A stretch of 64,000 nt of DNA from AWTP1-13 sp963827545 (GTDB taxonomy: Bacteria; Pseudomonadota; Alphaproteobacteria; Rhizobiales; Hyphomicrobiaceae), in NCBI GenBank assembly GCA_963827545.1, contig CAWHBI010000009.1:1-64000 (forward strand), given 5' to 3'. A program made the translations under genes and the position numbers. Positions 17,698-27,164 of the stretch are shown here, in pieces. Position 1 is the stretch's first letter, and every line of letters starts with the position of its first letter. A model generated the notes under the pieces. It did no database searches. It saw only the letters and a program-made list of their open reading frames with translations, and was not told where the DNA came from.

Positions 17698-18171
17698 ATG
17701 GCGTACGGATGGCCGCTTGGAACTCTGGCCGGCGCGCTGAGCGCCCTGCTGCTGGCGGGATGGCTGCATGAGGCGCAGGCGGCAAAGCGCTCGTTCACAA
17801 TTGCAGCGGTGGAGCCTAAGGGAGGCGCAACGGTCGACAAGGAGCCCTTCCCTCAGGCTGCCCTACCGGAGGGTGGCGGCTATGTTCTGAGGAAGCCCGA
17901 CCAAGCGGGGCGCTGGGAGGTGTCGACCTACGTCTGGCTGCCGAGCCAGATCATCGTCACCGAAGGTGACGAGGTGAGCCTGGAATTCATCGGCATCAAT
18001 GGCGCCGAGCATCCCACCACGATCGTCGGCTACGACAAGGCGCTGCACCTCAAGCGCGGGCATACCGTCAAGCTGGAGTTCACCGCCAACAAGGTTGGCA
18101 CCTTTCCAATCGTGTGCGCACACCACAAACCGTCGATGGTGGCGGAGCTCATCGTGTTGCCGAAGCGGTAG
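17698..18171 (+). CDS. Exported cupredoxin-like blue copper protein
   Basis: This is a 157-residue secreted protein with a signal peptide (residues 1-29, ending AQAA). The C-terminal half is a cupredoxin fold with likely type 1 copper ligands His105 (GAEHPT), Cys140, His143 and Met147 (CAHHKPSM, a C-x2-H-x3-M arrangement). Strands such as EGDEVSLEFIGIN fit the family. It is the first gene of a group with DUF2946 and PCuAC proteins, so a role in periplasmic copper handling or electron transfer is likely. The ATG at 17698 is preceded by a GGGAG site. The exact partner is unknown. Confidence 0.82.
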   Translation: MAYGWPLGTLAGALSALLLAGWLHEAQAAKRSFTIAAVEPKGGATVDKEPFPQAALPEGGGYVLRKPDQAGRWEVSTYVWLPSQIIVTEGDEVSLEFIGINGAEHPTTIVGYDKALHLKRGHTVKLEFTANKVGTFPIVCAHHKPSMVAELIVLPKR

Positions 18172-18184
18172 ACGGACACACAAT

Positions 18185-18253
18185 CCCTCTCCTTTCGGAG
18201 CATCGCCGCGATGTCGGTCGGTGTTCAGTCGGGAGAGCGGCGGGTGAGGAGGG
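18185..18253. repeat. REP-like palindrome, copy 2
   Basis: CTCTCC (18187-18192) and GGAGAG (18232-18237) form inverted arms, and TTCAGTCGGGAGAG followed by a GGCGGGTGAGGAGGG-like tail matches copy 1 at 15738-15785. It lies just after the cupredoxin stop in the 283-base gap before the DUF2946 gene. The rest of the gap shows no gene. Confidence 0.62.
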
Positions 18254-18454
18254 CGCCGACGCCACGGTCCTCCTCACCTTTGCCGCATGACACACGTTCG
18301 CATGGTTAACGCCGGCTCCTGCCGGTGACCCCAGGGTAGGCGCGTCAGACCGGCGGTACAGCAGCAGGTAGACCACGGTCGTCGGTTCAAAGTACCACTG
18401 CGGCCCTTCACGCCGATTGACGGCAGGGCGGTGGGCACTTAGCGTCAGCGTGTC

Positions 18455-18841
18455 ATGCGCGTCCGCCGCCACAAGTATGGATTGGGTTTGCTGGGGATCA
18501 TCGCGATCCTGAGCAATGTCCTGGCCGGCGCACTTTGCCATATGCCATCGAAGGCTGCGGGCGTCGTCGACGATGTTCTGGGCGCCCTCGTCATCTGCAC
18601 ATCTGATGGCGCAACGGGCGTGCCGCATGAGGGCTCAGGTCCGGAACCTGACAAGAAGTCGGGCTATTGCGCGAGCTGCACCCTCATTGCCGGGTTTGCC
18701 TTGGTCGTCGCCTTGGTCTTCGCGGCGATCGCATTCCCGCCCTTGTCCGTTGCCTACCACCTTGCGACCGGCGTGCGCACGCTTGCCGATCACCTGAGCC
18801 TCGGCGGTATCCGAAGCCGGGCCCCGCCTGCTTTCGCCTGA
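18455..18841 (+). CDS. DUF2946-like small membrane protein
   Basis: This 128-residue protein has two hydrophobic segments (about residues 8-28 and 70-97). A CASC motif lies at the start of the second helix, and an isolated Cys-His (LCHMPS) in the first loop. The cysteine-before-helix layout and the position between a cupredoxin and PCuAC genes match DUF2946, a family repeatedly found in copper and metal-acquisition loci. The function is unknown; binding of copper by the Cys/His groups is an inference. The ATG at 18455 is the best start, though no strong ribosome site is seen. Confidence 0.65.
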   Translation: MRVRRHKYGLGLLGIIAILSNVLAGALCHMPSKAAGVVDDVLGALVICTSDGATGVPHEGSGPEPDKKSGYCASCTLIAGFALVVALVFAAIAFPPLSVAYHLATGVRTLADHLSLGGIRSRAPPAFA

Positions 18842-18914
18842 CCTCTGAAGCATTTGCACCTGGCCCACCGGACTCCGGCGGGCGCGTTCAGATCCAATCG
18901 GCGGAAGTTTCATC

Positions 18915-19949
18915 ATGTTGCGTAAGCTTGCCCTCAGCGCGGGCGCTACTGCGCTGCTTGCAGTCTATCCTGCGTTCGCACACCACCCCTCCGGCTCCTC
19001 GCCCACCAGTGGCGCGGGCCCCATCGCGACAATTTCGGCAACGACGCTGGAAAAAGGCCAAAGCGTCGCCGGGGTCGTGGTCGAGTTCATAAGTCTCGAC
19101 CCCCTACCTCTGGACAAATTGGGAGGCCATCCGCATCCCCACAACCTGGACGGCATCTATTCGACATCTCTGGTCTACGCGTACGGCATCACCAACGACC
19201 TAACCCTGTCTCTGCGGCTGCCGTTCATACGGCGGACCAATATTTTCGACCACCACGAAGGCGACTTGGGTGATGCGGCGGGCGTCGGTGACCTCAGCGT
19301 GCTGGGGCAGTACCGCTTCTTCAACAACCGCGCCTCTCAAATGGAGGCGGCGCTCCTGTTCGGTGCGAAGCTCCCGACTGGTGACACCAGCGTGAGTGCG
19401 GCCAATGGCGAGCGCTTCGAGGCCGAGTTCCAGCCCGGCAGCGGCTCGGTGGACTACTTCCTGGGTCTCGCTTTCACCAAGCGCTTCGGTGCCTGGTCGT
19501 TCGATACCAACGTGCTTTACCAGCTCACCAACGAGGGCGTTCAAGACACCAACCTCGGCGACAGGTTTCTCTACAATGCCGCGGTCTCCTACCGCATGTA
19601 CGGCTTCACCGGGGCGAGCGGGCGCATGAACGCCGGACTGCCCGAGCCCATGTACCACGGCGGCCCGCGGGCGAAGCACCACCACGAGGAGGCGCCGCCG
19701 CCCTCGCGCGGACCTGCGCTCGACCTCGTGCTCGAGGTGAATGGCGAATGGCACGACCATCAGAGGGTCGGCGGGGTCAAGGACCCGAACTCGGGCGGCA
19801 CCACCGTCTATCTGTCGCCGGGGCTGCGCCTGTCGATGGACCGATGGTCGTCGTTCGTCTCGGTCGGTGTGCCGATCATCTCCGAACCCAACGGCCTACA
19901 GCCCGAGCCCGATTGGCGCATCCTGAGCGGCGTCACGCTCAACTTCTGA
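18915..19949 (+). CDS. Histidine-rich outer-membrane beta-barrel protein
   Basis: This 344-residue protein has a signal peptide (cleavage near AFAHH, residue 23) and alternating hydrophobic strands ending in aromatic-terminal GVTLNF, the outer-membrane barrel signature. It resembles the transporter/porin-like family often annotated as a putative metal transporter. Histidine clusters occur at the mature N-terminus (HHP), in GGHPHPHN and in KHHHEE, so extracellular or periplasmic loops could bind metal. It sits between DUF2946 and PCuAC genes and is plausibly the outer-membrane part of a copper system. The substrate is not proven. Confidence 0.72.
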   Translation: MLRKLALSAGATALLAVYPAFAHHPSGSSPTSGAGPIATISATTLEKGQSVAGVVVEFISLDPLPLDKLGGHPHPHNLDGIYSTSLVYAYGITNDLTLSLRLPFIRRTNIFDHHEGDLGDAAGVGDLSVLGQYRFFNNRASQMEAALLFGAKLPTGDTSVSAANGERFEAEFQPGSGSVDYFLGLAFTKRFGAWSFDTNVLYQLTNEGVQDTNLGDRFLYNAAVSYRMYGFTGASGRMNAGLPEPMYHGGPRAKHHHEEAPPPSRGPALDLVLEVNGEWHDHQRVGGVKDPNSGGTTVYLSPGLRLSMDRWSSFVSVGVPIISEPNGLQPEPDWRILSGVTLNF

Positions 19950-20014
19950 AAGCCCGAGCAACCGACGGGCGCCGGCCTGTCCCCTGGCCGGCGCCGTGGC
20001 GGGAAGCAACCCTT

Positions 20015-20479
20015 ATGAACAAGCTCCTTGCAGTTCTGCTGCTGGCCGGCGCGACGCTGGCGCCATCGGCAGGGCTTACACACAGCCACAAGAGAAAGAG
20101 CCTGGAAATCGTACATCCGTACACGATGGAGATGCTCAAGAAGGAGACGACGACCGCGCAGGTCTTCATGGTCATCAAGAACAGCGGCGGCACGCCCGAG
20201 CGGCTGATTTCCGCATCGACCCCGCGGGCGGCGAAGGTGGACCTCTTCCCCGATGACAACGCAGCTGCAGACCGCAAAGCCGTCGCACCATTCACCATTG
20301 ACCCCGGCAAGAGCTTGGTGCTCGGCCCCAAGGAACAACATCTGGTCTTGACTGGGGTGAAGAGGGCGTTCACTGCCTACGACGAGTTCAAGATGACGCT
20401 CGTGTTCGAGAAGGCAGGACGAATGGTAATTGACGTGATGGTCGAGGAGGCTTCGACCGACGAGCCCCACAAGCATTGA
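20015..20479 (+). CDS. Degenerate PCuAC-family periplasmic protein
   Basis: This 154-residue exported protein (signal peptide about residues 1-20) has the PCuAC fold pattern: HPYTMEMLKKETTTAQVFM, SGGTPERLISAST and a late EQHLVLTGV strand. PCuAC chaperones deliver Cu(I) to cytochrome oxidase using an H-x-M/M-x-M ligand set. Here the usual HEM and MRM positions are replaced (KVDLFPDD) and only the final His remains, with M changed to L. It has His near both ends (HSHK and DEPHKH). It may bind copper differently or act as a partner of the canonical copy that follows. Confidence 0.75.
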   Translation: MNKLLAVLLLAGATLAPSAGLTHSHKRKSLEIVHPYTMEMLKKETTTAQVFMVIKNSGGTPERLISASTPRAAKVDLFPDDNAAADRKAVAPFTIDPGKSLVLGPKEQHLVLTGVKRAFTAYDEFKMTLVFEKAGRMVIDVMVEEASTDEPHKH

Positions 20480-20522
20480 GTGCCATTGGGCGTTGCTCGA
20501 GCCTGACAAAATGGAGGTTGTG

Positions 20523-21047
20523 GTGAGACGACTCGGGCATGCAACGTTCGTGCTGATCCTGTCGCTCGCGGCAGGTGCCGCGCTGGCGCAGGACTACGCA
20601 GTCGGCTCGATCAAGATCAGCCAGATCTGGACCCGCGAGGTGCCCGCGGGATCGAAAGTTGCCGCCGGGTTCATGACCATCACGAATACGGGCAAGGAGG
20701 CCGACACCTTGATCGGCGGTTCGAGCACCATTGCCAGCAAGTTCGAGGTGCACGAGATGAAAATGGGCGACGGCATCATGAGGATGCGAGAGCTGAAACC
20801 CGGGTTGGTCATAAAGCCCGGGGAGACCGTCGCACTGAAGCCGGGTTCCTTCCACATCATGCTGCTGGATCTCAAACAGCCACCCAAGGCGAGCTCCCCC
20901 ATCAAAGGGACACTGGTGTTCGCGAAAGCCGGGAAGGTCGAGATCGAGTATCGTGTCGAGCCGTTCGGCACCCGCGTCCCTGGCGATGGTGGCATGCCGA
21001 TGCCGGGGGAAGGTGGAAAACCCAAAGGTGGCCATGGCAGTCACTGA
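20523..21047 (+). CDS. Periplasmic copper chaperone PCuAC
   Basis: This is a canonical PCuAC protein (174 residues) with a signal peptide ending ALAQ. The Cu(I) ligand set is intact: VHEMKMGDGIMRMRELK and FHIMLLDLK supply the H-x-M, M-x-M and H-x-M groups. It probably loads copper into the CuA or CuB site of a cytochrome oxidase. GTG at 20523 is chosen because GGAGG at 20513-20517 lies 5 bases before it; ATG at 20511 would leave the site inside the gene. The C-terminal tail is Gly/Pro/Met/His-rich (GGHGSH end), possibly an extra metal site. Confidence 0.88.
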   Translation: MRRLGHATFVLILSLAAGAALAQDYAVGSIKISQIWTREVPAGSKVAAGFMTITNTGKEADTLIGGSSTIASKFEVHEMKMGDGIMRMRELKPGLVIKPGETVALKPGSFHIMLLDLKQPPKASSPIKGTLVFAKAGKVEIEYRVEPFGTRVPGDGGMPMPGEGGKPKGGHGSH

Positions 21048-21183
21048 CCCCGCGAATCGCGCTACAGGAGCGCCGGACAGGCACGCTCGGACACGCCAAC
21101 ACAGCCCGAGGCGTCCCAATTCTGCCGCCAGCGAGCGTTAGCAACGTCCCATCGCAATCCCACTCTCAAGGCAACACGCGCCC

Positions 21184-21330
21184 ATGAAAGGCTGGATGTC
21201 GCAGATCGTCATCGGCGTCATCGTGACCGTCGTCGGCACGGTGATTGCCCACGCCATCATCTCGGGCAAAGGCGGCAGATATTTCTTCGGTGGCGGTCAC
21301 TACTCCGGGCCCGTGAGAGGGGGCCGGTAG
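21184..21330 (+). CDS. Small single-helix membrane protein (48 aa)
   Basis: This short frame starts MKGWMSQIVIGVIVTVVG, has one strong hydrophobic helix (residues 8-26) and a Gly/aromatic-rich tail (GRYFFGGGHYSGPVRGGR). No family is recognised. It lies 136 bases after the canonical PCuAC gene on the same strand and stops 12 bases before the convergent ABC ATPase gene. The ribosome site is weak. The composition is protein-like, and the hydrophobic stretch argues against chance, but the existence of the gene is only moderately supported. Confidence 0.5.
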   Translation: MKGWMSQIVIGVIVTVVGTVIAHAIISGKGGRYFFGGGHYSGPVRGGR

Positions 21331-21342
21331 CGAGCCGCGTCC

Positions 21343-22369
21343 CTATGCCGACGCCGAATGGAGATGACAGGCGACGGCCCGGCCGGGGCCGAGTTCTGCC
21401 AGAGGTGGATCGACTGTCCTGCACACCGCCATTGCCTTCGGGCAGCGCGGATGGAACCGGCAGCCGGGCGGAGGCCGTAACGCGCTCGGCACCTCGCCCT
21501 TGACGATGACACGCGGCCGGCGCGCCTCAACCTCGGGGTCGGCCACGGGCACAGCCGCCAGCAGCGCCTCGGTGTAGGGGTGCAGCGGCCGCTTGTAGAG
21601 GTCGTCGCGGCTGGCTATCTCCACAATGCGGCCGAGGTACATCACCGCGATGCGGTCGGAGATGTGGCGCACCACGGCAAGATCGTGGGCGATGAAGATG
21701 TAGGTGAGCCGCAGGCGCTCCTGCAGGTCCATGAACAGATTGACGACCTGCGCCTGGATCGAGACATCGAGCGCCGATACCGGCTCATCGCAGATCAGCA
21801 GGCTCGGCTCGAGCGCAAGCGCGCGAGCAATGCCGATGCGCTGGCGCTGGCCGCCGGAGAACTCGTGTGGATAGCGCTCAGCCATGTCGGGCAGCAGTCC
21901 GACCATGGCGATCAGCTCGGCGACACGCTGGCGATAGGCGACCTGATCGCCGGCCAGCCCATGCACCTCCAGCGGCTCGCCGATGATGTCGCGCACCTTC
22001 ATGCGCGGGTTCAGCGAGCCGTAGGGGTCTTGGTACACCATCTGCATGCGCCGGCGCACGGGACGCATGCGTTCCTTGTCGTAGCGCGTGATGTCGTGCC
22101 CCTCGAACAGGATGCGACCGGCGGTAGGCGCCAGCATGCGCAGGATTGCCAAGCCGGTGGTCGACTTGCCGCAGCCGCTCTCGCCCACGAGGCCCAGCGT
22201 GTCGCCCCGGTTCAGCGCGAAGCTCACGCCATCGACCGCCTTCACGGTTGCCACCTGGCGCTGAATGACGATGCCCTTCATGAGCGGAAAGTGCACCTTG
22301 AGATCCTCCACGCGCAGGATCTCGTCGTGCTGAGTCTCGTCGGCCTTCTGCGCCGGCGCGGCGGCCCCG

Positions 22370-22386
<17 letters not shown>
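21343..22386 (-). CDS. Peptide/nickel-type ABC ATPase, DppF/OppF family
   Basis: This 347-residue cytoplasmic ATPase powers a dipeptide/oligopeptide/nickel-type importer. Walker A is GESGCGKST, the signature is FSGGQRQRIGIARAL and Walker B is LLICDEPVSALD. The C-terminal oligopeptide-family extension is present with its four cysteines (GCRFHPRCP, CRTVDPP, ACHLHS). The ATG at 22386 overlaps the end of the partner ATPase gene by 17 bases. It is the last gene of the importer operon on the minus strand. Confidence 0.92.
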
Positions 22387-23348
<962 letters not shown>

Positions 23349-23404
23349 GGCTGATCGGCCCGTGCCGGCGGGGCTTAGCCCCGCCGGCCTCGGGCCTTGC
23401 ACCA

Positions 23405-25114
23405 TCAGTAGCCCATCTGCTTCTTGAGAGTTTGGTCGAGCCAGATGCGCGCATAGATCGGGCCCGGGCGAACCGCGCCCGCGCGCAGCTCGCCGTTGTA
23501 GTTCTTCACCCACGGCCACCACGCCGTGTAGATGTGCGGCGTCGGCAGCCAGATGTAGGGCGCCTTGTCCAGGATCTCGCGCGTCATCTTCTTCAGCATC
23601 GTCCTGGCGCTTGGCCTCGTCGCGCTCGAGATAGACGGCGTCCATCTGCTTGTCGTACTCCGGGTCGTTGTAGAGCGACGGGTTCCACGTCTGGCCGAAG
23701 ATGAAGCTCTTGCGGATCGTGGTCGTCGGGTTCGTGTGCCCGTTGTTCATGAAATAGCCGGCCGTATGCGTCTTGCTCGTCATCGCCGAAAGGAACGCGC
23801 CGTACTCCATGGGCTGGATCTCGATCTTGACGCCCACCTTCTCCAGATACGCGGCGACCAGCGGCAGCAGGTCCATGTGGTCGGGACTGCACGAGCACAC
23901 CTGCACCTTGAACGAGAAGCCGTTCGGGTGGCCCGGCCTCGGCCAGCAGCTGCTTGGCCTTCGCAGGGTTGTAGGTGAAGAGCTCCTTGACGCTGTCGGG
24001 CATGGCCTCCAGCGGCTCGTAGTAGCCGATGTAGTCGGGATGCATCGGATAGGCGAACAGCTCGGCGTTGCCGTTGTAGTAGGCGCTGACGATCTCCTGC
24101 TTGTTGACCGCCATGTTGAGGGCGCGGCGCACGCGGATGTCGTCGAACGGCTTGGTGTCGACGCGCATGGCCAGGAACGTGCCCGACATGTTGAGCCATC
24201 TCGACCACTGCAGCTGCGGTGCGCTCTTCTTGAGCTCGCTCGACGTTCTGCCAGCGAATGGTCTCGAGGATGTCGAGCTTGCCCGTCCTGCAGCGCCGTG
24301 ATGAAGGTCGCCTCGTCCTTGATGGTGCGGTAGACCAGCTTGTCGAGGAAGGGCAGCTTGTGCTCGGCGCCGTTGATCTTCTCCTTGTCCCAGTAGATCG
24401 GATTCTTCATGTAGGTGTTCGAGTTGCCCTGCACGAAGTCGGCAAGCATGAAGGGGCCGGTGCCGTTGGCGTTCTTCCAGTTGGCGGCGCCGGCATCGAC
24501 CACCTCCTTCGGCATCGATGCCGGAGTAGTAACCCCAGCCGAAGCGATAGTCCCACTCGGCGTTGTACTCCTTGAACTGGAAGACGACCGTGTGCTTGTC
24601 GGGCGCATGCACCTTTTCGACGTGGTCGAAGTAGGTGGCGATCTTCTTCGGGCTGTTGGCGAGGCGCGTGTAGCTGAAGACCACGTCATCGGCGACCAAC
24701 TCGCGCGAGGCCATGACGCCCGGCTTCTCCGGAAACATGATGCCCTTTGCGCAGCTTGACCTCGACGCGCAGCGGGTTGTCCTTCCATTCCCAGCTTTCC
24801 GCCAGCTCGCCGCGGATGGCGTCGGAGGGCAGCCAGGCGTCGGCGTAGAAGGGATGCTTGCCGCCGTTCTTCTTCGCTTTCGAAAGGTCGGCCGCGAACA
24901 GCTGCTCGTAGAACTGGCCGGCGTCGTGGTTCTGCTTCCAGTTCCAGTCGGCCAGGTCCCACGACAAGGCCGACAGCGTCACATAGACGGTGCCGACCTC
25001 GAGCGTGCCGCCGTACTGCGGCTTGGTGTCGGCCCTGGCGGTGCTCGCACCGAGCACGAGCAGAAGTCCCAATACACTGGCGAACAGCGTCGCCGCGATG
25101 CTACCCTTCCTCAT
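23405..25114 (-). pseudogene. Peptide-type ABC substrate-binding protein (six frame breaks)
   Basis: This is a family 5 extracellular solute-binding protein, about 567 residues when repaired, with a signal peptide (MRKGSIAATLFASVLGLL, ending ARAD) and a GAGGAGG ribosome site. Homology passes through different frames: RVEVKLRKG then MFPEKPGVMASREL (near 24746), YYSGI then MPKEVVDAG (24518), ALQDG then KLDILETIRWQN (24288), NVE then ELKKSAPQL (24239), LLAEAG then HPNGFSF (23935), KRQD then MLKKMTREIL (23600). Each junction is repaired by removing one base. Sequencing error is likelier than decay because the protein is otherwise well conserved. The substrate is unknown. Confidence 0.82.
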
Positions 25115-25160
25115 TGGTTCCTCCTCTTCGCTTCCATGTCATCCATTGTTCTCATGCAAT

Positions 25161-26057
25161 TCAGCGCGAACCGCGCATGCGCGGGTCGAAGATGTCGCGC
25201 AGGGCATCGCCGAACATGTTGGTGGCATAGACGACGACGGTGAGGCACAGCCCCGGCGCCAGCGCCAGCCACGGTCCCTGGAACATGAAGGTGCGGCCGC
25301 TGCCCGACAGCATGCCGCCCCACGTCGGCGCCGGTGGCGGCACGCCGAGCCCCAGGAAGGACAGGCCCAACTCGGCCAGGATGACGATACCCACGCGCGT
25401 GGTGAACAGCACGATGATGGGCGGCAGCACGTTGGGCAGGATGTGGCGCCACAAGATGCGGGGGGTGGAGGCGCCGATCGACTGCGCCGCATGCACGTAC
25501 ATGTTCTCGCGCACGGAAACGACAGCGCTGCGGATGATGCGCGAGCCCGCGATGCCGAGCAGCAGGCCGAGCGTGACGATGATCTGCGGCATGCCCGGTC
25601 CGACCACCGACACCACCACGATCAGGATGATGAGGTCGGGAAAGCTCTGCCAGGCATCGACAAAGCGCTGGATGACGAGGTCGATCTTGCCGCCGAGATA
25701 GCCGGTAATGATGCCGAGAAATACGGAGATGAAAGTTGCAAGGCCAGCCGCACAAAACCCGATAATGACGGAAAGCTGCGCGCCGTGGATGCAGCGCGAG
25801 AACATGTCGCGCCCCAGATTGTCGGTGCCGAACGGGAATACCCAGGATGGCGGCTTGAGACGATTGATGGGGCTGATCTGGTTCATGCCGTAGGGTGCGA
25901 GGACATCCGCGAAAACCCCCACGAACAGGAACAGCACGAACACGACGCCGCCGGCCGCACCTAGCGGCTTCTCGCGAAATAGTCGGCCAAGGAAGGTCAG
26001 TGTGGGGCCGCGGCTGCGTCGCCGGGCCAAGGTTTGGGGCTGGGCGACGACGGCCAT
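25161..26057 (-). CDS. Peptide/nickel-type ABC permease, DppC family
   Basis: This is a 298-residue inner-membrane permease with an N-terminal DppC-type leader (FLGRLFREKPLGAAGGVVFVLF) and about six helices. FGTDNLGRDMFSRCIHGAQLS is a DppC/OppC hallmark, and the ATPase-docking loop AAQSIGASTPRILWRHILPN is intact. Its ATG shares one base with the upstream permease stop. It forms half of the importer pore with the DppB-type protein. Confidence 0.93.
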   Translation of the reverse strand: MAVVAQPQTLARRRSRGPTLTFLGRLFREKPLGAAGGVVFVLFLFVGVFADVLAPYGMNQISPINRLKPPSWVFPFGTDNLGRDMFSRCIHGAQLSVIIGFCAAGLATFISVFLGIITGYLGGKIDLVIQRFVDAWQSFPDLIILIVVVSVVGPGMPQIIVTLGLLLGIAGSRIIRSAVVSVRENMYVHAAQSIGASTPRILWRHILPNVLPPIIVLFTTRVGIVILAELGLSFLGLGVPPPAPTWGGMLSGSGRTFMFQGPWLALAPGLCLTVVVYATNMFGDALRDIFDPRMRGSR

Positions 26058-27013
26058 CAGCGATACCTCACCTTGGGATCGAGCAGCCCGTAGCTCAGGT
26101 CGACCAGCAAATTGATCAGCATGACGGCCACGCCGACGATCAGGAACACGCCGGTGATGATGGGATAGTCACGCTGGTTGACCGCATCGAGCAGCAGCAG
26201 ACCCATGCCGGGGATGACGAAGATCTGCTCCATGATGACGGCGCCGCCGATCAGCAGAGGCGCCTGGATGCCGATCAGCGTAACCACGGGAATAAGCGCA
26301 TTGCGCAAGGCGTGGCGCGTGACGATGAGCCTCTCGCTCAAGCCCTTGGCCCACGCGGTGCGGATGTAGTCCTGGCGCAGAACCTCGAGCATCATGGTGC
26401 GGGTCAGGCGCATGGTGACGGCGGACAGCGACGTGCCGAGAATGATGGCCGGAACAATCAGGTGGGTGAGGTTCTGCAGCGGGTTCTCGCGAAACGGCAC
26501 GAACATCATGCGCGGCGACCAGCCCCACCAGATGGATGGGAACACCATCACCATCGTTCCCATCCAGAAGCTCGGCACGGCGAGCATGAGGATGGAAAAG
26601 GAGCGGCCGATGTAGTCGCCCGCCGTATCCTGACGCATGGCCGAGTAGGCGCCGATCGGTATGGCGACGGTGAGCGCAACGACGAGCGCCATGAAGCCGA
26701 GCTGGAACGTCACGGGCAGGCGCGCTGCCAGCAGCTCCGCAACCGGCGTGTTCTGCCACAGCGAGCGGCCGAAATCCCCATGCAGCAGGATGCCGCCCGC
26801 CCAGCTCGCGTACTGCTCCCACATCGGCTTGTCGAGGCCGAGAACCGCGATCAGCTGGTCGCGGCCCATCTTGTCGGCGGCGATGTCGTTCTGGCTCAGC
26901 ATCATGTCGATGACGCTGCCCGGGATGAGGCGCACGGTCACGAACACGATCAGGCTGGCGAAGAACAGCGTCGGTATCAGCGCCAGCAGGCGGCGCACGA
27001 TGTAGGCTTGCAT
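26057..27013 (-). CDS. Peptide/nickel-type ABC permease, DppB family
   Basis: This is a 318-residue inner-membrane permease and the first gene of the importer operon. It starts MQAYIVRRLLALIPTLFFAS, the standard DppB/OppB N-terminus, and has about six helices, the docking loop RTAWAKGLSERLIVTRHALR and the GGAVIMEQIFVIPGMGLLL segment. A 151-base divergent gap separates it from the cyclase gene and contains a GntR-like palindrome. Confidence 0.93.
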   Translation of the reverse strand: MQAYIVRRLLALIPTLFFASLIVFVTVRLIPGSVIDMMLSQNDIAADKMGRDQLIAVLGLDKPMWEQYASWAGGILLHGDFGRSLWQNTPVAELLAARLPVTFQLGFMALVVALTVAIPIGAYSAMRQDTAGDYIGRSFSILMLAVPSFWMGTMVMVFPSIWWGWSPRMMFVPFRENPLQNLTHLIVPAIILGTSLSAVTMRLTRTMMLEVLRQDYIRTAWAKGLSERLIVTRHALRNALIPVVTLIGIQAPLLIGGAVIMEQIFVIPGMGLLLLDAVNQRDYPIITGVFLIVGVAVMLINLLVDLSYGLLDPKVRYR

Positions 27014-27086
27014 GCGGCCCTCTAAGGGGGGCGTGTTTCACTCCCAAGGTCACCAGCAGACTACGAAACCCGCGACGGCGCAACTG

Positions 27087-27097
27087 TTGTCCGACAA
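27087..27097. promoter_or_regulatory. Candidate GntR/FCD-type operator
   Basis: TTGTC (27087-27091) and GACAA (27093-27097) around one central base form a perfect palindrome, TTGTCCGACAA. This is the typical form of operators bound by FCD-type GntR regulators. It lies in the divergent gap, 74 bases from the permease start and 68 from the cyclase start, so it could control both the importer and the catabolic operon. No GntR gene lies in the window. Confidence 0.5.
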
Positions 27098-27164
27098 TCG
27101 GACCGTGACCGGTTGAAGATTTCGGGCGAGACTGGCCGGAGCGCCCCAAGCGAGGGAGAACGAG

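Noticed and set aside
18260..18454. Possible extra small gene in the gap before the DUF2946 gene
   Set aside because: Short frames exist on both strands but none has a ribosome site, a hydrophobic pattern or a family match.
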